Below are positions 44,791 to 57,807 of a DNA stretch of 64,000 nt, one piece after another. The position numbers and the translations under genes are program-made. Position 1 is the stretch's first letter; each line of letters begins with the position of its first letter. The DNA is from Acanthochlamys bracteata (taxonomy: Eukaryota > Streptophyta > Magnoliopsida > Pandanales > Velloziaceae). Below the pieces are notes generated by a model. That model saw nothing but the letters and a program-made list of their open reading frames with translations, was not told the origin of the DNA and did not search any database. Location of the stretch: the NCBI GenBank assembly GCA_019914995.1, contig CM034129.1, forward strand, positions 7,267,725-7,331,724, written 5' to 3'.

Positions 44791-46150
44791 TCGTCGGGAA
44801 ATCAGTGTCTTCATCGACTGTTCAGCAACGTCCTCGGCAGAGTGATCCTCACCTATGAGGGCATATAATTCGCTGACACAACGGTGACCTCTGATGTATT
44901 TTTCATTGCAATAAAGGCAAAGAACGCGTGCTTTACGGTCGCTGATCTCTGTAGCGGACATGACTGGACGTGAGCAGCCAGTTGGGTGACCATAGAGTCC
45001 GATTCCGCTGGTTGGTGCAGGAAGAGAAGAGGTGGTTAGACTTACCACTGACGGTGAGAATGAAGTGCAGGAAGAGGGGAAGAGCAAAGAACGTTGATAT
45101 GGAGACTCATAGGAGTACTTAAGCTCGTACAATCGTGCAAGCCGATAAGCTTGCTACAAGAAAGCCGGCTCTTTAGACATGACATCCAAGGGAGCGGCGA
45201 GACAGTCCCCCACAAAAGTGACCAATGAGATCCTCTTCAGCATAGTGAGGAATCCGAATGCGGAAGTCTTCGAATACTTTTTGGTAGTCTGAAATTGAGC
45301 GGTCTGCGTGAGTTATTTGAGAGCATAACTCGGGTTCGGTAGACCCGAACCAGAAAAGGATGGCATTGGTGAGGTTCTCCCAAGGGTGATTAGGATTATC
45401 GCGTTCGTAGTTTTGGTACCAACGGTTTGCCTCGTCCAGGAGATACATGAAAGCAACAAAAACTTTTTCCCATGGTGGTGTTTGATAATAACGAAAATAT
45501 CGATTTGTTGAATAGATCCATTCATGCAGATTTGTGACGTTAAAAGTGGGAAACTTATGTTTATCCCGTTGATAATATGGCTGGTGGTCCGCCCAGAAGA
45601 GAGGGGCATGCCCAGAAGGGGTGGCTGGTTGTAGGTGTGGGTATATGTGACTGGAAGGGGAAGGGGAGTTGCATAGAGGGTGGTTCGGTTGGTGGGATGT
45701 AGCTTGTTGGGTAGAAGGTTAGAAGGAACAGAATGCAGGAAGATTATGGCCATAGGGAAGTTGTTGGAGAGTGGCCAGTAGGCTAGGCATAGCTGCCTAG
45801 CGTAGAGGATGAGGTGGATGACGGACCAGTAGGAAAGCCAGGTAGATGCAGCTGTGGCCAAGTGGTGGTGGTGGTATTAGGTTGGGTGGACATCGTTGGT
45901 GGCAGGAAGGTGGTGTTGGCAGGAGTGGAGGTGGTTGGTTCGGTTTGATAGCGAAGTTTGCGAAGGAGCTTTCTAGAGTGCGGAGGCCAATCTTTATAGC
46001 CCTAACTTCCATCGATGATCGTGAAGGTCAGTGGTTAAGTGGGCAACTATGTTGGAAATATGTAGAAGTTAATCCTTCAAGCTCGGGTGCGGGCTTAATG
46101 GAGGGGGGTTTCAGGTGGCTGGCATTTGAAGAAAGTTGCCAGCATTAATG
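44788..46150 (-). pseudogene. gag of element B (broken)
   Basis: A proline-rich N-terminal half (45600-46010) is followed by a gag core with HEWIY-type wording, RWYQNYERDNPNHPW (~45400), DYQKVFEDFRIRIPHYAEEDLIGHFCGGL (~45190-45280) and a zinc knuckle CLYCNEKYIRGHRC (~44880-44925). Several frameshifts and stops separate the parts. Confidence 0.85.
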
Positions 46151-46213
46151 GTTGAGGCCGATGTTGTTGAGGTCGGTGACGTTGTTGCCGCTGCGGGAGT
46201 CTTCATGGCTATT

Positions 46214-46230
46214 GGTGGCTCTAGATACCA
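46214..46230 (-). other. Primer binding site of element B (tRNA-iMet type)
   Basis: On the minus strand TGGTATCTAGAGCCACC begins two bases after the 5' LTR end. It matches the plant initiator-Met site TGGTATCAGAGCC with one added base. Confidence 0.85.
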
Positions 46231-46232
46231 AA

Positions 46233-46746
46233 AGATACAATTAACTACTCTAAGACAATAAAATAATTTTATTGATAATCATCCATGCCCTCCTAAGGAC
46301 ATCTATATATTTATAATGAAATCTTTCTAAACTTGAGTAATTCTACTTGCAATACAATTCTCTAAACAAAGAAAAAAATCTAAACTAACTAAAATCCTAA
46401 GAGTTCCAAATTAAAAGAAGTGCCATTTTTCATAAGTTCTCGGGATACCCTTGTGCACTCGGGTCACCATTTGAAAAGATGGTCCGAGGTTTTTGGCACC
46501 AACCCAAGGCGCCCAAGGTACTCGGGTGCAGTGCACCCGAGCACTCTTGCTCAACTATGGGCCTGGTTAGGGCCCACAGCCGAGATACATCCAGTACCCC
46601 GACGATTTGAGTCCCCAGTGTTGACTCTAGCGAAGCGGACCCATATCCGTTGTTCTGGAAGGAGAAGCCCTGTTGTTCGCCGAGCCATCTGTTTCCCTAG
46701 CAGAGCCAGTACAGCTTGCTCTTTTGGCTCTGTTGCACGTGTATCA
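46233..46746 (-). repeat. 5' LTR of element B
   Basis: 514 bp, same ends as 41004-41548. TATAAATA is the complement of 46308-46315. Confidence 0.9.
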
Positions 46747-46751
46747 GTTTC

Positions 46752-47390
46752 ACAAAGGAGAGGAGCTTATTGCGTGAAGATAGAGTAAGACATTGCTCAA
46801 TTAGTTTAACAAACTATAGAAATAAATTAATTAAAATAAACGAATTGTCTTATCAGAAGTTAATGCCCCGTTGGAAGGTCCAACAATATCCATTTCTGTT
46901 CTTTATATTATGTTAGATTCCATATTAACTTTTGGAATCATCAAACTGCTTATTACATTACAAATAAATAACCTTTTACAAAAAGAAATTTTATAAAAAT
47001 AAAATTCTGTAAAAAGTAAAATTTAATAAAATTAAAACTTAAAGTGTGATTGAAAATACAAAATAAAACTTGAAATAAATTGTCATAAAAAAATAAATAA
47101 AAATAAAATAAGATTTAAAATAATAATTAAAATATATAAAATATATAATTTTTTAATACTGTATTTGAATTGAGAATAATGGAGTTAAATTAATAAATTA
47201 CTTTTCGTTGCTTTTGTTTAACAATAAAATTATAAAATTAATAAGAATTAAAACTTTTTTTAATTACTTTTTGGGGAGTAATCAGTTTCAACCCGGTGGG
47301 TAATCTTAATGCTATAGCTTTTTTGAAGTTCATATCATGCCAGGTTAGTTCATCTTATTTACACACTGATTAGCTTTTCACAATTTTCTT
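46752..47390. other. AT-rich intergenic DNA
   Basis: Strongly AT-rich from 46960 to 47270; no gene or element recognised. Confidence 0.45.
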
Positions 47391-47394
47391 CTCG

Positions 47395-48625
47395 ATGCAG
47401 TTATTCGACTCCTTCCTTCACTCGCAGCTCCTCTGATCTCGCCGTGCCGCTCTTCGCCTCGCTGCCATCGATCGAGGCACGTTCTGAGGAACTTCGTTTC
47501 GATTTTGTTTTCACCGCTCCTTTCAATTCCTTCTTCGGTTTCGATTTGATTTCATCGATTTCAATTTCTCAAATCATCTGATTCTTTTGATTTCGTCGGA
47601 TTTTCTAATATCTTCTTAAGATTTCATCTAATTTCGTCTGCGATTTCATCTTCGATTCCGTCTGATATTTGTTTGATTCTCATTGATTTTGTTTTAGATT
47701 TCTTGATAAGATTTTTTATTTCAATTTGTCGATAAAATTTGTTGATAAGATTTTGTTTGAATTTTTTATATGTTCTAGTGAAATATTGAAAAAGAGATGG
47801 AGGAGGACTAAGGCGAGAAGTTAAATTTGAATTTTTTATGTGTTCTGGTGAATGGTTGCAGAGCATATATTTTTGCTTGAAAGCAACTGCAACTGATGCT
47901 TTAGTTTTAAAAAAAAAGAGAATATTGAACTTCAATTGACACTTTTAGGTTCTAGTTTGTTGGTACGTGAAATTTGTTTATCTTAACATTTTATTTGGGT
48001 CTTACTAGCTTAAATTCTGGAATTGGTTTGAAAATTTTATTAGTAATTCTTTTAAATTTGTAGGGTCACTATTACAAGAATTTTTATTTTTTGGAGTGAT
48101 TTTTTTTCCAAGACTATGGCTTTGTAATGGTTTACTTGCTTTTACTTGTTTATTTGGTGTCAAATTTTGTCTTCCTGAAAATTCATATAATCGACCGAGT
48201 TGGGTAGCTATTCTTACTGTGAAATTTGTGGAAAAGGTGAAATTTTTCTTGAATGTCATTCTTTTAATTGCATGTGAATGTTTACAAGTTTTACTAGGCC
48301 TCCCATGGTTTTAATGACAAGGCAAATTTGTTATTGCAGTTGTTATCATGATACAGCTGCTATTTCTTTTTCTTATTACTGAAGAAGCTGTCGCATTGCC
48401 CCCAATAACGAAGGTCCGACCATGGCGAGAGCTTACAATGTAAGGTCTGAACCAATTAAAGACTGGCCAAGGTCCAGCAACAATGGAGACCCTTGCCTGC
48501 ACAATGTCGGTCATCTTTTTATCAAGTGTAGCAAGTATTTTCAAGATCTAAAATCGAGGAGGAAAGCTTGGAACGGTAACTCCCAGGGACCAAGTTCTAC
48601 TCACCTCCTTGAGGCTTCACTGATT
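47395..48625 (+). other. Unrecognised transcribed-looking locus
   Basis: A C/T-rich, GC-elevated stretch (47395-47500) resembles a plant 5' UTR. After ~0.9 kb of intron-like T-rich sequence there is a good acceptor (TTGTTATTGCAG, ending 48340), an exon-like block of balanced composition, and a donor (CTGATTG|GTATG, ~48625). The block holds an ATG at 48422 opening a basic 68-residue frame (MARAYNVRSEPIKDWP...). I recognise no domain. It could be a noncoding RNA, a small gene or a relic. Confidence 0.35.
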
Positions 48626-48997
48626 GGTATGTTTAGCAACTATAACTGAATTGGGTAGCTATAACATGACATATCTAGTCTTTTAAATTTATATGTTAAT
48701 ATTATTAGTAAATCTGGTTTGCTTTGATCTATTGGGTTTGAGTTCATTACAATTATTGCGGTGGAAGATAATATTGAAATTCTAGTGCTTTTGTAATGGT
48801 AGGTGAATTGGCAATGTGATAGATGTGGGTTGCTCATTGATTGTACTATCTTTAAATCCATTGATACATGGTCTTCTTTGGAATTTCCATCTTGAGTCAA
48901 ATTCTAGGAACACTTCATGTCACTTATGTTGCTCTTTGGAATTATACCGCCAGTCAAAATTCTTGAGTTCATCTATTAGTGTTTTCATTACAAGGAC

Positions 48998-49005
48998 TTA
49001 TAAAC
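48998..49005. repeat. 8-bp target duplication CTTATAAA (left)
   Basis: Exact match to 49657-49664 on the far side of the TIR element. Confidence 0.8.
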
Positions 49006-49468
49006 ATAGTTTTAAAACCCAACCCGAGGTATGATTAGAAAAGGTTACCGGATCACCGGTTAACTGAACGGGTCATCAGATCGACCCACTAAATCAAATT
49101 AAATTTATTAAATAAATATTAATATATAAATATAATTATATGTATTATATAGTATTTTCGATAGCAATTATTTAAAAATTACAAAAATAATTGCATACGA
49201 AAAATATTGAATATATTTTTAAAATTGTATTTTTTATTTTTTTCAGCTACAGTACTAAGACAATAGTCAAAAAGTCTAAATTATAGTAAAATCTTTATAT
49301 TTTATGCATTACAAAAAACAAATTATCTACACTATATTTTATTTATTTATTAATTTTTAATAAAATATAAAAAGTAAGAAAATAAATTAGTAATGAAAAA
49401 ATATCCAATAAAGTGCATATTTTAAAGTGCTAATAAAAATACTTTTTTATTTTAAATAAATAAATAAA

Positions 49469-49499
<31 letters not shown>

Positions 49500-49656
49500 A
49501 ATATTAAAATCGGATCGACCAGTCCAACCGAGTCACCGAGTTGACTCGAGACCCGGGTTTTACCGAGTCGCTTGCGCGATCTAGTTTTATATTAACTAGG
49601 CCCGGAATCGGTGCCGGATCGCTGGTTTCCGGTCCGGGCTGAGTTTTAAACTTATG
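49006..49656. mobile_element. hAT-like non-autonomous TIR element
   Basis: 651 bp with terminal repeats CATAGTTTTAAAACCCA and, reversed, CATAAGTTTAAAACTCA. It is flanked by the 8-bp duplication CTTATAAA, as expected for hAT. Subterminal GC-rich arms (ACCGGTTAACTGAACGGG; GATCGACCAGTCC...GTCCGGGC) surround an AT-rich core. No transposase. Confidence 0.8.
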
Positions 49657-49664
49657 CTTATAAA

Positions 49665-50716
49665 TTGTTGATAAGTGCATTACAAATTCTCATACATTAA
49701 TGTGGCAGATAGAAAAATTGAAACCCTCAAAACTGTGTCTCATTATATTCATAAGTTTGTCTATGAATGCCTGTCATAAGTTCTGTGTATTCTCACTTGA
49801 CTCAATATTTTGGGAATAGATGTAGTTAATCTTTAGTTAATTTTTTTCGTTCATTCTTCAAACTTTTAGTAGATCTACATAATCACTGCAACGATCAAGT
49901 TGAAGTGTAAGCAATCGTTTTGGCCTTCAGGTCTACCTTGTAGTTGTCTGCAAATTGTGTTTGGAGTAAAATGCTTATGAAACGCTGCTAGGACCCTCTT
50001 TGAATAGGTAATCTAAATTTATTGGATTAACTTTAAAGTCATAACTTCCACATCTTCTTTGGTTTGTTGGGGCCACTGGACAGTTGCCCATACATGCAAC
50101 CATTGAGTTCGATTGGCTCATGTATTCATGCAATGCCATTTTGAAAACATTGTCATACTGTCCAGTAGATTGCTAGTAAATATATTATGTATATATGCTT
50201 CCTGAATTGCTAATAATATGGAATCCAATCTTATATGCTTTATATTATGTATTATCCACTGATGTCTTTTTCTTTCTTTTTTTTTTTTGACATATTGGAC
50301 AATCAGCACCAATGATGTATTACAGTTTCAAATAAAAGTTTGTAAAAAGTTATGTATAATCCACCTCGGTCATATATGCAGAAGTAGTACTTATGATGTA
50401 TTTAGTATTGTTCTAGTTTTGTAGTTATTCCAATTCGTTTATTAACTTGTTATATATTTTTTTATTGTTACAGTTGCTTAGAACAGAACATTAGAAATAT
50501 GATTTATCTACCTAATTAGGTAGATGAAATTTTTTTTTTTCAATTTTCTTTGTATATAGAACAGAACATTAAGAATACCCACCTTTTCTACTGAAGTTCT
50601 TATGTATTACCATTGATATTACCTAAATTAATCAAAGTGATAAAACACAAACAGATATAATAATAAATCATCATCAAATTGTTGTTGATGCATGCCAGGG
50701 AGCTTCTCCGCAGCTC
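49665..50716. other. Intergenic DNA
   Basis: AT-rich with T-runs near 50280 and 50530. A splice-acceptor-like ATGCCAG followed by GGAGCTTCTCCGCAGCTCC (50693-50717) lies just left of the next element, and may be the continuation of the locus at 47395. Confidence 0.35.
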
Positions 50717-50724
50717 CCTACACA

Positions 50725-51981
50725 TAGTGTTGTCAGACCCAGACCGGACCGTCCGGGTCGATCCGGAACCAAAATCGGTCCTGGTTTATAAATAGATCGC
50801 TCATGCAAACGACTCGTCTCAACTCGGATTAACCCGGACAAACCCGGATGACCCGTCCGTCCGGGTTAACCGGGATTGAAGGAAAAAAAAAACAATGCTA
50901 TACTCAACGGTAGTTATTGTAATGCTACAGTCTTCGCCGTGATGAGAAAACAGCAAGAGAAAAAAGAATATGGAGAAGCATTCTCAAAGAAGAACAACAA
51001 AAAGGAGATGACGAAGAAGAGACGAAGGAGTGACTGGTTGTTATCATGGAAGCAACAGGAATAGGAAAGACGAAGCTCATCGACCTCTTCTCCGGTTGGA
51101 TTCAAAAAGCAATTTGCAGCACACTCTTTTGCCTGGACACGCTAGAAGCTTTCGGCGTAGCGCTCACCTTGACGAAATGATTGAAGTGGTGAACTCACTA
51201 ACTATCCATGGCAGACTTCGAAACACTCATGTTTATAGTGATACAGTCCATCTATTTATAAAGATGCTAGATCTAATAAACAGTGGAAGTCATCGACTAA
51301 GACATTAATGGCAGTTGTGGAAAAAATTAGTAATCAAAATTAATAATAATAGAAAAAAAAGGCAGGATGAGACGTGGGTGGGTGATAGAGTGATAGAAGT
51401 CAAAGTAAATGGTGATGGTAGTAGTAGAGGTCCCACGATCATTGGGAAGGAGAAATTTTGGTGCTGTCTTGTCCGGCTTTGCATGCACGGGCAGTCCTCT
51501 CTTTCTCTCATTCTGATAGGAGAGCAAGGCATCGTAAAACACAATTTTTCCGCTCTCACTGCTCAAAGTAAAGCAGCAATTCTCTATTTTACTTCTTCTC
51601 TCCGGCGATTCACCCGCTCTCTTTCTGTACACGCATTCAAATTATTCTCCGAATATCTATCAATAATCTTTTTAAATTTATTTATGATTTCTTTATTTTT
51701 TGTTAAATAAAATTTTATTTTTTTTATCTCATGCCGAGTTTTGTCATTGTTGTATCCATCGTTTAAGGATGCAGGTAATCAGTCGCTAGATCGCCAACTC
51801 CACTTCCAGCACTGCTGCTGCTTCTGCTGCACCTAAGTATGTCTTCGCTCCGACCACCTCTTCTATTACTGTTGTTCCGGGATCGCTCCGTTGATCCCTG
51901 GGTTAAATTGAAAACCGCGACCCGAAAAGCTAACCCGGACAGCTTTTCTGATCGAGGTCCGGTTTGAATTTTACGACTGTG
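50725..51981. mobile_element. hAT-like TIR element, 1.26 kb
   Basis: The ends TAGTGTTGTCAGACCC-GACCGGACC and (reversed) CACAGTCGTAAAATTCAAACCGGACC are flanked by an exact 8-bp duplication CCTACACA (50717-50724 and 51982-51989). Subterminal CCGGGTT/AACCCGG words abound. The interior carries short open frames but no recognisable transposase. Confidence 0.75.
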
Positions 51982-51989
51982 CCTACACA

Positions 51990-52338
51990 AGCATTTTCAA
52001 ACTTACAAAATTTGTTTTCCTTAACACAAAAATACACTAAAAAATATTTCAAATTTTTTATAAAAATACTCTTATTTATTAAAAAATAATTATTTATTAT
52101 TTATTATTTTTTAATATACTTAAATAAAATAAATTAAATTATCACTTTATTTTTGTCTTTATTTAAATAATTAATTTTATTTAATTTAGTTATATTTATT
52201 ATTATTATTATTATTTTATATTTTAAAAAGATCGTAAAAAGAGAAAGCAAGATTCGTTAGTAATTAAAACATCCCCAAAAGGATACACGTGTATGTGGTG
52301 ATGTTATCAAGACGGCGATTACTTCTTTTTTATAATAA
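51990..52338. other. AT-rich spacer
   Basis: Mostly TTATTAT/AAATAA sequence between two elements; nothing recognised. Confidence 0.5.
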
Positions 52339-52585
52339 GGGCGTGTTTACCCACACCCCTAAATTCTACTTTCTTTAAACTCAAGTTTCATATAAATACA
52401 TATAAAAATTAAAATAAATTTTTTAATCAATAAATTTTTTTAAAATTCAAATTTAAAACTTACTAAAAATATATAATTAATATAAAATTTTATTTTTTAT
52501 TAAATATTTTTTATTTTTTAAATTTATTTCTTAAAAACTCCACTTCACTCAAAACTCCACTTTCACCCCCTAGGTAAACACGCCC
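52339..52585. mobile_element. Tourist-like MITE (PIF/Harbinger type)
   Basis: 247 bp with perfect 13-bp terminal inverted repeats GGGCGTGTTTACC, flanked by TAA on both sides (52336-52338 and 52586-52588). The interior has the AAACTCCACTTTCACC words also seen in 21044-21339. Non-coding. Confidence 0.9.
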
Positions 52586-52588
52586 TAA

Positions 52589-53398
52589 GAGACTGTGGTC
52601 GAGACTTGCACACAACTCGACTTTAATAGAGAGGGCTCCACTTGCATGGTTAGTTGTGGATGAAAGTGCATAGATTTATTTGTTTTATTCGTTAATTAAA
52701 AAGGAATATTTTTAGCTCATACAGTTGACAAGCTACAGCAACTAGCAAATTCATCACTAATATAGGATCGCTTACGCTACTTGATTCTGAACAAGTAACA
52801 CGTACGATCAGTTTGAGCTAAAACAATGGCTACTAACACAATCAGAAAACAGAAAAGGAACAAGGATTGCAGAGATCATGTCTTTCTCATATGCTGCTTC
52901 TTAGTTCTTCCAATCTGATAAGCTACATAGCTACTTACCTCAGTGCCCAAACACCAAGACGGCTGCTTTTGACCTTTCATATCTTCTTGCCTCTAAAAAA
53001 TACGATATTTCCTCTCTACTTAACAGAAACTAACATTTCTGGAAGAAAGTGTGAACATTTTGTCCTTCCACCAAGACACAAGCTTAACACAACATGAATT
53101 TGAGGTCGGTCTCCCCAAAGGATTGTATTTATGTCTACAGAGACCGTATTTTTCTGGATAAAATTCCAGAAAGAACAAGCAAGCCTCTATATTTACATGT
53201 ACAAGATTACAAACTCTGATTGTACATGCTCATAGAGCTGTAATTTACATGTGGACTCATACTAGAGGACTAACAGCAAACAACACTGCAGCTAAAATTG
53301 GAGAGTGTATAGTCTCTTTTGTTACATCTCAAGATCAGTATTGCCAATACCTACAGCAAGCCAAAATATGTGTACCCAAAATTCCATTCACATGCACC
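52589..53398 (-). other. Probable 3' flank and UTR of the myosin-binding gene
   Basis: Lies directly downstream of the TAA stop at 53399-53401 on the minus strand. No competing coding exon. The polyadenylation site is not identified. Confidence 0.35.
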
Positions 53399-56300
53399 TT
53401 ATTTACTTTCATTCAGCTCCAAAGGAACACTATGGCACCTCCTTTTCTTTGGATTAGCCTGAATACAAGGTACAAGCATTAGAAACTTAACTGCGAAAGA
53501 GAAAAAATTCGCATAACAATGAAAGTTGAATTTTTATCACATTTGCACACTAGATTCATAAAGAAGGTGACATTTTGATTTTCAATACACGTCCCAATAC
53601 ATGATGCATTGACTATATATTGCCGCCATGCAGCTCTAGGCCATCTCAGAAATTAGTAGAGTCAGACCATGACGTATCTAGAATTTCTTCATTCTGATGC
53701 TATGTACATGATACCACCTGCTGCATTCTGCATTACTATTTCTGTCTTGTACCGTGAAATGAGGAGGTGACATATTGGAGTTACCGGAGGTTGAATATGT
53801 AGAACATGTAAACACTTATCTAGAAAAATTAAGTGAAAGCTTAGCAGTGAATATGATCCCAACATATTTTATAATATCCACAGGTGTACCCTTTCAAGCT
53901 AGTCATACTCATAATAATAAACTAGATCGCGCTGTCCTGCCAGATTCAAGCTCTCCTTCAATGACTAACACATCTAAAACAAGTTGCAAAGGTTGAGACA
54001 TCAAATTAGACCTTTACTTCTTGCATAAAAAGGATCAAGGAAGGAGCAAACCGTTCATGAAATTAGTTGCTCCGTCATCATGAAATTAAAGTGTGTACCA
54101 CCACACTTGCTTCCTGTAATGAGGAAAATGTTCTTTTTCATTTGTAGTTCCAAAATGTCTGGTTTTGGTCCCAATATTTTAGGTGTTTGTTTAAAAGCGT
54201 CATCACCCAAAAGATTAGCCAAACTAGTATCTTGGTTGTTTATGTCATGTATTTAAGATATCTGGGTCCCAACGTGGAACCAAAAAGCATTTTTGAAAAA
54301 CTTAAATGTCATAGCTAGTAAGAGAAACAACATCATAAATTCATCTTTGCACAAAGTTTATGCCATGTCACTTGCCTAAAAAACCAAATAACTCAAATAC
54401 GTGATACCATTGAGATATCAATATATCTAATCCACAAATGGTGAGGGACCATTTCAAACAAAAACCGATAATATCTGAGCCAAAAATAACATTTGAAAAT
54501 TATAGGAATGAAGATGGACATTTACTAATAATATGAGGATCAAGTTGCAACACCAAATTCAAAAGTCTTCTACTCTGGGCTAATTAACCAAGACGATTAA
54601 GGGATAAGAGACATTTAATATGCTTCTAAAATGCTAACTTATGTCCATTCTTAGTCTTGAGGAATCAATATACACATTTCCATTTAGGAATTTAAACGAA
54701 ATTAATTTGAACAGATTGTTTCCTTTGATGGTAGCACCCCCTTAAGCATGTATAAGAGATTTAAATTGAATGAAATTTCCATTATACTTTCGTGATCTCA
54801 ACCAGGTATGGACAAGCTCTTTCCAGAGCTAAAAGCTGGCATAGAAGGCCATAAGTTGATTATTACTTACGATTTTTATGAACTTGTTTGATTTGGTACA
54901 AGAAAAATGGAAGGATGTTCTTGGTTGAGTTCCTTGCATGAGAAACAGAAAGTTTTCTCTAGGAATTACAAAATTGCTAATTGCGCATGCAAAAAGAGCT
55001 CAAAACCTTTTCATATAGCACTTGGAAACAACCCACAGGCAGGTAGATCACAATAAATAGAGTGAGGACAAATAAGCGGCTCTGCAGAAGGTTCTACCTG
55101 AAGACACTCCTAGCAGACCACCAATAGAAGGTCCAAGCAGTAACAAGTGAGGACTTCCTTATTCCAAGCAAGAATTACAAAATCACAAGCGGTTCTTCTA
55201 CAGCTATAAGAATGTTTAGGATAAACGCGTGACAGTAGCTCAAATACCATAAGTTCAACTTAAATCAGACCACTGCATCATGAGGAATGAAATTTGGAAT
55301 AATCAATCTACAAAAGTCATGACAAACATGAACTATGAACTGTAAAAGAGCAAATTGAAGAATTAAATTCTTAGTAGCTAGAACAGTTCTAAAGATAATA
55401 ACAAAGGACCAAATTGCAGTTGAGAATCAGCAACACACCTTGAGAGATAGAGGTGGTAAAGAACTGTCTCGTACAATCTTCTGGAGTCTCACACCTGCAG
55501 TCTCCAGATGCTGACTTAAGATTTCATTAGAAGAACGCAACTGCAAGCCTCCTTTTTCCTTTTGCTCCAATGAAGAGCTCAACTTCTGCCTTCCTTCTTG
55601 CACCATTTTCAGCCTTCTTCTCAGCATCTCAACTTCACTCTCAAGTATCAATCTTGCAGTATCAGCTGCAGGCATCGAATTTCTCCTCACATCAGCAAAG
55701 GAAGATTTCTCAACTGAGTAGTCCTTCACTCGGATGTCTTCCATTACCTCTGAACAGCTTCTATGAATGCTCTGCTCTACCTCGGCTAAATTCGCAGCTG
55801 AGAAACCATTTGCGTTTACTGAAGTTGTTGAGGATCTCGGAGAAGTACACCCCTTATTGTTTATTCCCACCGCAAACTTAGGGCTGTTACTATCATGTTT
55901 ATCGCCAATAGCATGAACAACAAGCATAGGAGAATGGAGGTTTCTTTGCTCAGCACCATAATCAGAATCCTCACCATTAACACTAAAGTCAACTGTTAGC
56001 TCAATATTACTTTGCCCATCATTTTGGGCATCCACATTTGAACCTGAGAGTATATCAAATTCAGACCGCTGTTCCCTTCTGGAGGATGGATAAGAATCTA
56101 CTACTACCACAGTCTTCTCTTGAAACTCTATATTGGATTCATCGTCAAAATTGCACTGCTCAAAGGAGCGCTTGGTTATCTCAAGTTGATCAGCCAAACT
56201 TTTGTACAAGAAAGAAGTACTGTTTATATCAGCTGCAACTGGTTGCCCTTTCCCTTTAAAACTATAGCTACCTTCCTCCTTTTGGTCATTCTCTTTGTCA

Positions 56301-57807
56301 GCGGAATCACTGAGTTTGTGCTCCACAGGCAGTTGAATATCATACAAATCAGACACTGAGGAGTCTTTCGCCAATAGGCGAAATTTGTTATGTAAATAAC
56401 CATCCAACTGAGACTTAGAAGTTCCACCAGATAACAGCATGCATCTATAACTCTCGACCTCCTTCTCCAGCATGTGCTTTTCCCTCTCCCTCCTGAAAAT
56501 GATCTCCTTAAGGATTGCCATTTCTTCATCATCATAAGCAGATTTCTCCTCAACAATCCTCTGATAGTGCCGGGCTTCCATTTCAAAAGCTGCTTTCTCC
56601 TCTTGAAGCCGGAGTATCATTGCCATGGCTTCATCAACAGCAGTTGCAGTAGCATTCCTCTCTTTCTCCAGTTCTACATTGAGAGCTGCATTGGCATTTC
56701 TTTCTCTCTCAAGTGCTCTCTCTAAGTTTGCTATTACGTCATTTGCAAGTTCCTCATGCGCATGATTTTTAACATTCAATGCTGCAGCCTTGCTTTGTGT
56801 TCCAGGAGGTGATGAAACTTCATCAGAATCAACAATAGCCAGTGCTGGAGAGTAACAAGAAAAAACAATTTAGCTATCATTAATTAAATTATGACAATTA
56901 ACTATAAGTTAATATTGTCACCAACCAACAGAACTTTGCAAGTTTGTTATATTAGAATGTAATAAAGATGTTTATGGAGCCCCTCAGAATAGAAAGCTTA
57001 TTTGCAATTAATTTTGTTTCGAGTCAATTTACAGTATTTACAAACTAAAGCAATTAACTTATCAGCCTATGGAGATCAGCTGATGACCTTGACTACTAAA
57101 AATTTAAGGACAAAGTAAGTCGTTCAACTACTAAAATTTCATGAGAACAAAAAGTATCTTTGAGTTTAATAAAACAATGGCCAAAACTTTAGAGGATACG
57201 GCTATAAATAAAACCAGAACAATAAATACTCACAACAAACACTTTGCTTTGCCATTGAACTGGCCTCGAAGGCCTTGCGTTCGGCATGAGTAGTTCGGCA
57301 TTCACAGTCCCTCCTGTGACGATCGCGGCGACGGACTAACACTTTGGGTTTTGGCTCAAAGATCTCTCCCTTCCCCTTCAAATTCCGACCATCTCTTTCA
57401 ATCCTTCTATCAACCGATAAAGTACTGTCGCGAAGGCTCGACGCTGAACCACATGACTCCTCTTCCACCCTCCTCTCCGAAGTCCTCAAATCAGAGTGAA
57501 TGCCACAGCTGGAGTCGTCTATCCAGAAAGAATCAAATGGAAATCGAGTACGAGCAGCGGCATTGACGGCAGTGATTTGATCGGTTGGGTACGCAACCAA
57601 TAGGCGATGAAGGCAAGCGGCACCACGAGGGCGGCCGAAGAAACCGCAGCAAGGGCAAGGAAGGGAGAGACCGAACAGAGAAAGCGACTTCGAGGAGATG
57701 AAGGCAACAGCGGCACCACAGAGAAGGAAATAAGCAACGGCTAGGTCGAGGAAAGCACCTACCAGAGAACAAACCGTCCAGCTCCGGTGAATTGCTCGGC
57801 AACCCAT
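53399..57807 (-). CDS. GTD-binding (DUF593) membrane-anchored myosin-binding-type protein
   Basis: Three exons on the minus strand: 57807-57234, 56844-55439, 53458-53399. They total 2040 nt, 679 aa plus TAA, and phases fit (1, 0). The start MGCRAIHRSW precedes a hydrophobic segment (residues ~13-45) ending in a Cys-rich PCPCCGFF, the usual N-terminal anchor. Residues ~215-315 form the GTD-binding coiled coil (LERALERERNANAALNVELE ... RHYQRIVEEKSAYDDEE). A second coiled coil lies near residues 595-650. The family binds class XI myosin tails and links them to vesicles, so this product probably acts at endomembranes in cytoplasmic streaming. Exon 2 has canonical ends (CTCTCCAG; AAG|GTGTGT). The last exon encodes only 19 residues (ANPKKRRCHSVPLELNESK) after a ~2-kb intron. 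It fits in phase with acceptor TTGTATTCAG but is inferred. Otherwise the frame would read through two more codon-pairs to a stop at 55427. Confidence 0.85.

Larger units (their letters stand above)
41004..46746 (-). mobile_element. Ty3/gypsy LTR retrotransposon (element B)
   Basis: A complete 5.7-kb minus-strand element. 5' LTR 46746-46233, primer site 46230-46214, broken gag-pol, 3' LTR 41548-41004. Flanks GTTAC (40999-41003) and GTTTC (46747-46751) are a probable 5-bp target duplication with one change. LTRs differ at many sites and by several indels (545 versus 514 bp), so insertion is much older than element A. It carries the same gag, protease, RT, RNase H and integrase order and closely related protein words. 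Confidence 0.93.
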
